A stretch of 64,000 bases of DNA from contig JAKJHU010000133.1 in NCBI GenBank assembly GCA_022316685.1, forward strand, positions 124,001 to 188,000, in the 5' to 3' direction. Every line of letters starts with the position of its first letter. The stretch's first letter is position 1. The notes under the pieces are model-generated. The model was given only the letters and a program-made list of their open reading frames with translations, searched no databases and had not been told where the DNA came from. Of the stretch, positions 59,136 through 64,000 are shown piece by piece. The stretch comes from Progne subis subis. Taxonomy: Eukaryota; Chordata; Aves; Passeriformes; Hirundinidae. Position numbers and translations under genes: made by a program.

Positions 59136-61978
59136 TGCATGTTGTGGTATCTCGGACATTTTATTCAAGGGAGAAATGTGAGGACTGAGTTTGAGCTGCC
59201 AAAACTTCTTCCAGAAGCTCAGTATTTGGTTTTGGACTCTGACCTGGAGTGGGAAGCTCCTACTGTAAAAAGTGACATCTGAAGAACTAACCCAGCATAT
59301 CCAAGCCCTTTCCAGGTGGGAAATGTGAACATGGGTTGCGACTCTGAGGATGCACATCAGCCCACTGAGATGTGGGACTCTGGTTAAATGTGATGCTGTG
59401 AAAGCCACCAGAGCTCATGTTTGTCACAGGCTGATGAGCTGTTTTGCACAGAGACCTTCTCCTCTTGCCCCAGTAGACTGAGTCTTCTATTTAAAATCAT
59501 ATTTTCCTGTTCAGTAACATCAGTGCTGACACTCAGTGTCAGACCCTTATCCCTCCCCCTCCCTTCACCCCACAGCCCGGGTGATCCTGTGTCACACTGT
59601 GTCCTTCCAGGGCTCTTGTCCCTGTGGTTGGTAGCATCCAGTTGCCACCTGGACTCTTGTTCCTTGGGACAGGATATAGGCACTTCCTGAGCTTTTTGAA
59701 GGACAGACGTGAACTCCTACAGACCCTCTGCTGCTCTCACCTGTGTGAGCATGAATCACCTTGCACAAGGGAGCTGTGCCCGTGCCAGAAACCAGCCTCC
59801 CCTTCCCAACAGCCATCTGGGACATTTTCCTGCTGCCTTCCTGCAGGCAGAGCCCCATAGCAGAGCCTGGTCTGGTACTTCAGGTGCCCCCCCTTTGATT
59901 TGCAGCAGGATTTGTAGAGAAGAATGCTAGCATCCTGTCCCACACACCTTGGAAAGGTCAGGGTGTGTCAGTATCAGAGGAACAAGGGGCTGCTGGTAAC
60001 TGAATCACCATGATAAAAGTCATCTGACCTGTCAAAAACTTGTGATAAGCTTTGACCTTGAAGGAAACTTCCAGAAATAACTCTTTAGTGTTACATGCAC
60101 TCTGAACAGTTTGGAATTGTTCTCTTCCATGGGCATTTAGACATTGGCTCCTCTCTCCATCTGTGAGACATCATCAGGTCCGTTGAGCTTCCCGTTAACA
60201 GACTCCTCTCAAACAATGCCTTCCCTCTCAGAGACATCCTGCTGTATCCAAAACATTCTCCCATCTACATCCTTCCATATTTGTCCTTTCATCCCCTTTG
60301 TCCTTCAACTCCCCAGATTCTGTCTGGCCAAGAGCAGCAGTTCTTGATCACTGAACCTGGAGGTGGCCACGGAGCAGCTCTACCATGTTCCTGAGCAGCT
60401 CTGCTGGCTCTGGCTGGGGGGACTCTACACTGTCAGAGAGATACTTGAACATGAGCAGAATACTTGAGCTTGCTCAACAGGGTAAAACTTATCTCTAATA
60501 GGGCAATCCTGGGCTTTTTTGAACCTTTTGCTGGTTATTGCCTCAGAAAGCATCTCTCTTTTCCCCTCCCTGGGGTTTTCTCTCTTTGGTTCCCCCCTCC
60601 CCCAACCCCCCAAATTCTCCATTTTCCCCCCTTCCCCTCCCTGTCCTGCCTGTTTCCACCTCTTGCTCTTCCTGGAGCTGCCAGTTTTCCCCAGGCAGCT
60701 CTGACCACAAGTTGCTCTTCAGCTGATGGAGCCCTTTGTGCAGCTGAGGCACCATTTCTCCTGGTACACTGAGGCTCTTCCTCTGCTGCTGAGCTTTGAG
60801 AGGAAGAGACCAAAGCTGGTAAAGGCATCAGGGTTTCTGCAGAGCACTGCCTAAGCCAGGCATCCGTTCTATATCCCTTGATTTTAACCCTGCTCTATTT
60901 AACGGCTTTGAGATCCGGTCAATGCTTCCCCCGCACGCCGTTCCCTCCTGGTGCGCTCTTTATGTGAGTACTTCTGCCGTTCTTGATGTTTTCTCTCTTG
61001 GTGACCCGCTCCTTGCTTCAGCCTCGGGCTCTGGCTCTGCTCAGATCGGGGATCAGGAGCCCGGTCCCATCTGTGCCACGTGGAGGAGGAGATGCTCCCC
61101 AGCTGGGCCGGCGCCTCAGGCTGCACATCCCGGCAGGATGAGGAGGAGAGTTCAGAATAAAGATCCTGTTCTTCTCACAGGCAGGTTCCTGGCAGCAGGA
61201 AGAAGCCTGGTGTCTGTTTTAGGAAGAGGGTTCAACCCAATCGGACAAATCCATCCTGCACTGATGTTTTGCCCCTTCCTACCAGGACACTCACTGTGCT
61301 TTTTCTCAAGGAACAGAGTGGGAAGGCTGTGGAAGGCTCGTTCTTCTGAGTGGCACCTTGCAAAGCCAAACCACTTCAGCTGAAGTGTCTGCTTAGCACT
61401 GGATTCTCCCGAGCCCTGGGCCTCCACAGCTCAGTGTCCCTGATCAGCCAAAGCTGTGAGCATCTCGTCATGACGGAACAACTGCAAACCAAATTCTTGA
61501 GAATGGATTTTTTTGTCTCACTTCATGCCTGACATAACCAGTGCACTGAGGAGGTGACAAACAGGACACCTCAAACCCTGTGCTTGGGGCAGGGTGCGGA
61601 GCAAATAGGTTTTAAAATTGATCCCTCTTGGAACCAGAGCATTTGCCAGATGTGGTCTCCCTTGGGGAACGTGAGCTTTTTTTTCTAAGCAATTGCTTGG
61701 GGTGAGTTAATTCCTTAGGGTGAACCCACGTGTTGTGGCTGCAAATTTGGTGATGGCTCTTTGTAAATAAACTCCTTGGAGAAGCAGGACTGCCTGACGA
61801 GATGGGGAGAGAATGTATTTTTATGCAACTTCTGAGTGGCCTTTCAAACCCTGAGATGAATGATTTGTTTTACTGGTTGTTGTTATATAGTATTATAAGT
61901 ATTATGTGTTTGAAAGTTTGGGAATAATATTCACAGCTATGATGCTTGTAAACACAACAGTATTTATAAATGAATAAA
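58908..61978 (+). other. PPP1R12B: PPP1R12B distal 3' UTR (about 3.1 kb)
   Basis: No open gene is recognised between the stop codon and the provirus. It contains a 23-base T run at about 59107-59129 and a pyrimidine-rich stretch near 60590-60660. Candidate poly(A) signals AATAAA at 61767-61772 and 61973-61978 are followed by GT-rich sequence. The true end is not known from sequence alone. Confidence 0.6.
61973..61978 (+). terminator. PPP1R12B: candidate distal poly(A) signal
   Basis: AATAAA in an AT-rich context, followed within 40 bases by a T/G-rich stretch (GCTTTGTCTTTGCTTCCGTC). A second AATAAA lies at 61767-61772. Either could end the long 3' UTR. Confidence 0.5.
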
Positions 61979-62688
61979 ATAAGAGTTGATAAAATAGAAG
62001 CTTTGTCTTTGCTTCCGTCTTTCTGGAATTGCAAGTTGTTTGTACTGAAATTCCCCGCTTCTCCCAAAATTCTCATGGCATAACAATATCCATCATCCAT
62101 AAAAGCACAAATGCTCTGCAGCTACAACACAGGTGCCTTTTCAGGGGTAGCTGAAATGAAGGAGGTGGGATGTACATCCCTGAAAAGCACCCACCAGTGA
62201 GAAGGTGAAACAGGAGAGGGTCTGTTGAGGGTTAAGTTCTCCTGTAGAATTTTTCCCCCCCCTCGTTTAAGTAGGGGCAGTTTAAGCGGTGCTTAACCTG
62301 ACAAAAGAAGTTGATCACTTGGTTTTGGGGAAGGGAGGAGGCTCCGGAGAGAGCTGGGGGGTGGCCTCACTTCTCTCAGCTTTCCCGGGGAGGACGGTCG
62401 GACTACGGGTAGCTGCCTGGAGTCCACAGCTAACGGAGGAGTTTGGTCCTGGGAATTCTATCGTCTGTTGGAGCGCCCAGGAATTCGGAGTTTTCTTCGT
62501 TACCCTGCTGGATTTTGGGTCAGCCCGGGGTCCAGCCGCTGCGAGTTCTCCAGCACTGCCCACTTTGCCTGCCGGGGCACTCCCTGCCTGCCTGCTGAGG
62601 ACAAATCCATCGCTTCCAGCTTGCAGCCATCAGCGACGAACTTTGCCACCGTTTGCCCTCAGGGTTCTTGGTTCTGTTTTACTGTTAT

Positions 62689-62694
62689 TATAAG
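62689..62694 (+). promoter_or_regulatory. LTR TATA-like box
   Basis: TATAAG, 36-41 bases before an AGTAAA, which places transcription start and a short R region in the expected order. Confidence 0.5.
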
Positions 62695-62729
62695 TGCTGT
62701 TGTTGTTTGTCTGTCCTGTTGTATTTACT

Positions 62730-62735
62730 AGTAAA
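62730..62735 (+). terminator. LTR variant poly(A) signal AGTAAA
   Basis: The LTR has no AATAAA that I can find. AGTAAA in the probable R region is a variant used by some betaretroviral LTRs. Confidence 0.4.
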
Positions 62736-62860
62736 GGACTGTTATTCCTTTTCCCTATAGCTCTGACCGAAAGTTTTTTTTTTAATCTTCTAAATTATAA
62801 TAACCCGGAGGCTTGCCTCTCCTTAGCAGACAACTGTCTTTTTCAAACTAAGACAGAATT

Positions 62861-62878
62861 TGGCGCCCAACGTGGGGC
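62861..62878 (+). other. retroviral primer-binding site, tRNA-Lys type
   Basis: TGGCGCCCAACGTGGGGC is the 18-base PBS complementary to the 3' end of tRNA-Lys(1,2), the primer of Mason-Pfizer-type and ERVK elements. It is a full match to the sequence I know. Confidence 0.95.
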
Positions 62879-62945
62879 TCGAGGGGCATTGAGAGAAAAA
62901 GGAATAACAGTTCTTAAGTGCCTACATTGTTGTGTACTGGGCATC

Positions 62946-63875
62946 ATGTGGTCTGCCTTTGTCTGGTTCGGGTGGCATGTGGGTGTGGCCGTATTTCTCC
63001 CATTTGCAGGGCCTTTTCTAAACATGGGCCCTGTAACTAAGGTTGCTGTGGCTGTCATCCAGTTTGCTATATGGGTTAACGAAGTGAGGAAATCCTGGAT
63101 TTTTAATTTTCTCTGGAAGGCAGGCACATGGATTCAGGGCTATCATACACTGACTGTGTGTTTTTGGGGTTATTTTAAGAACGGTACATACTGTGAGGAA
63201 ATAATACCAGGGGAAACCTTTTCCCAACCCTTCACCCAGCTCTTTGGGCCTACCCCACCAGTCTTTGAAGGGTTCAAATCTTTGAATGTTAATGACATCA
63301 TACAGTGGCTGGTGTTGCTGGTATGCCTGTTCTGTGTAGCATTTAGAGATAAGGGGAGACTAGACTGGGTAACCACCCTGATACCTCCCCTAGAGAATAA
63401 GGATACTGCCCCACAGCCTGAGCCCGTCCCACAGCCTGAGCCTGCCCCACAGCCTGCCTCAGGAATAAACCACCCAGATTGGGTGAAGGAGATAGGTGAG
63501 ATGCTGAGGGAGTACCTTGCCCCTGTAGTAGCCTCATTAGCCCCAGCTGCTGGGAAACCCTCCCCCTGCCCCGACAAAGGAGAGTCTGATGGTGCAGCAG
63601 CGGAACCCACAGACGTCACAACCGTCCAGGTTCCAGCTGAACCACAAGGGCAGCCACAGCCAGCAGCAGTGGCCCCTGTGGAAACAAAGAAGTACAAGGT
63701 GAAATCAGAGCACCCAGGCAACAAGGATAAGAAAGGAGGGCCCTCACAACCCGCGGGGGACTCAGAGGTTGAGATCATCACCGAGTCCCTGACATATGAA
63801 AGTCTCCGTAATCTGCAAAAAGATCTTGCACGACGGGGACGTGAGGCTTATACAGCCTGGTTAGTTCGGGTCTAG
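62946..63875 (+). pseudogene. gag-like ORF with hydrophobic N-terminus, stopped by in-frame TAG
   Basis: From the ATG at 62946 the frame encodes 309 residues and stops at TAG 63873-63875. The frame is already open through the U5 and PBS, so the start codon is inferred as the first ATG after the PBS. Residues 2-25, about 30-45 and 118-133 are strongly hydrophobic and could span a membrane. A possible N-glycosylation site (NGT) lies near residue 79, residues about 155-170 are a PQPEP repeat, and the part after residue 170 is Pro/Ala/Gln/Lys-rich. The segment just before the stop resembles the start of a conserved avian endogenous gag region. Reading stays open in the same frame beyond the TAG to the window edge, so the stop looks like a point lesion. 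Function of the hydrophobic part is unknown to me. Confidence 0.75.
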
Positions 63876-64000
63876 GACCTTATTGGAACAGGCGTGCAGC
63901 TAGATAGTAGTGAGGCAAGGAATTTGGGACCCTTGACCCAGGACTCGGGTGTGAATCAGGTATTTGTAAGGGAGCCAGGGCCCCTTTCCCTTTGGGAGCG

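Larger units (their letters stand above)
10616..61978 (+). other. PPP1R12B: PPP1R12B gene, 3' half (MYPT2 long form and M20 small form)
   Basis: This span covers the PPP1R12B exons from the one encoding the first ROCK site to the distal poly(A) signal. The product is a regulatory subunit of myosin light-chain phosphatase: it binds PP1 catalytic subunit through N-terminal exons (not in the window) and directs it to myosin in muscle. The assignment rests on spliced peptides typical of the MYPT family: [75 protein letters not shown] and [20 protein letters not shown]. Sequence features that separate PPP1R12B from PPP1R12A are the PAQPDKPTTP segment, the RRGTGI rather than RRSTGV second site, and the internal M20 exon. 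All of this relies on remembered family sequences. The paralogue choice is firm but not database-checked. Confidence 0.95.
62223..62855 (+). repeat. 5' LTR, 633 bp
   Basis: It starts TGTTGAGGG and ends AAGACA, giving the usual TG...CA ends with a 3-bp inverted repeat (TGT/ACA). Five bases separate it from the primer-binding site. The left boundary is chosen from the TGT and is uncertain by a few bases, because the other LTR and target-site duplication are outside the window. Confidence 0.75.
62223..64000 (+). mobile_element. K-type endogenous retrovirus, 5' part (runs off window)
   Basis: An LTR, a tRNA-Lys-type primer-binding site and a gag-like frame follow each other in proviral order on the + strand. 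The PBS sequence is the one used by betaretrovirus-like (class II, ERVK) elements. Only the 5' 1.8 kb is visible, so pol, env and the 3' LTR cannot be judged. The insertion lies about 245 bases after the last candidate poly(A) signal of PPP1R12B, in the same orientation. Confidence 0.92.

Noticed and set aside
63170..63781. 203-codon - strand ORF
   Set aside because: It is the shadow of the gag-like frame, on the opposite strand, with no family resemblance.
1..64000. CRISPR arrays, operons, bacterial mobile systems
   Set aside because: Intron-exon structure, CR1 and ERV repeats show vertebrate DNA, and no spacer-repeat array of CRISPR type is present.

Overview
The window is nuclear DNA from a bird, probably a passerine. 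It carries about thirty 5'-truncated CR1 LINE fragments on both strands, compact splice-flanked vertebrate exons, and at the right edge the 5' end of a K-type endogenous retrovirus. Species and chromosome cannot be read from the sequence.

The only host gene I can support is the 3' half of PPP1R12B on the + strand, about 10.6-62.0 kb. It encodes MYPT2, a targeting subunit of myosin light-chain phosphatase, and also the small heart-type subunit M20/M21. The ankyrin-repeat and PP1-docking exons are not here and must lie upstream. I place five exons of the long form: 10616-10706, 11679-11832, 12553-12736, 13258-13370 and 14642-14686. A 30.8-kb intron follows, holding an internal first exon (start codon 30994) for M20. 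Next come the shared coiled-coil exons 45480-45496 (a 17-nt microexon), 45972-46119, 46716-46820, 47086-47139 and 48490-48540. Two alternative terminal exons end the gene, 54902-55036 and 58821-58907, each with its own stop codon and four heptad-spaced leucines. All junction phases agree except in exon 11679-11832, which is one base too long for the conserved frame. That apparent frameshift would hit only the long MYPT2 form and leave M20 intact.

The first 10.6 kb and the introns hold CR1 fragments, minisatellites (1-304, 7668-7758, 53968-54084), an approximately 800-bp GGAT array (52074-52873) and unique-looking DNA without recognisable genes.

From 62223 a provirus begins in the same orientation as PPP1R12B, just beyond the gene's likely poly(A) site. 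It has a 633-bp LTR (TG...CA), an 18-nt primer-binding site of the tRNA-Lys type, and a gag-like reading frame with an unusual hydrophobic N-terminal part, interrupted by an in-frame TAG. The frame then runs on to the window edge.
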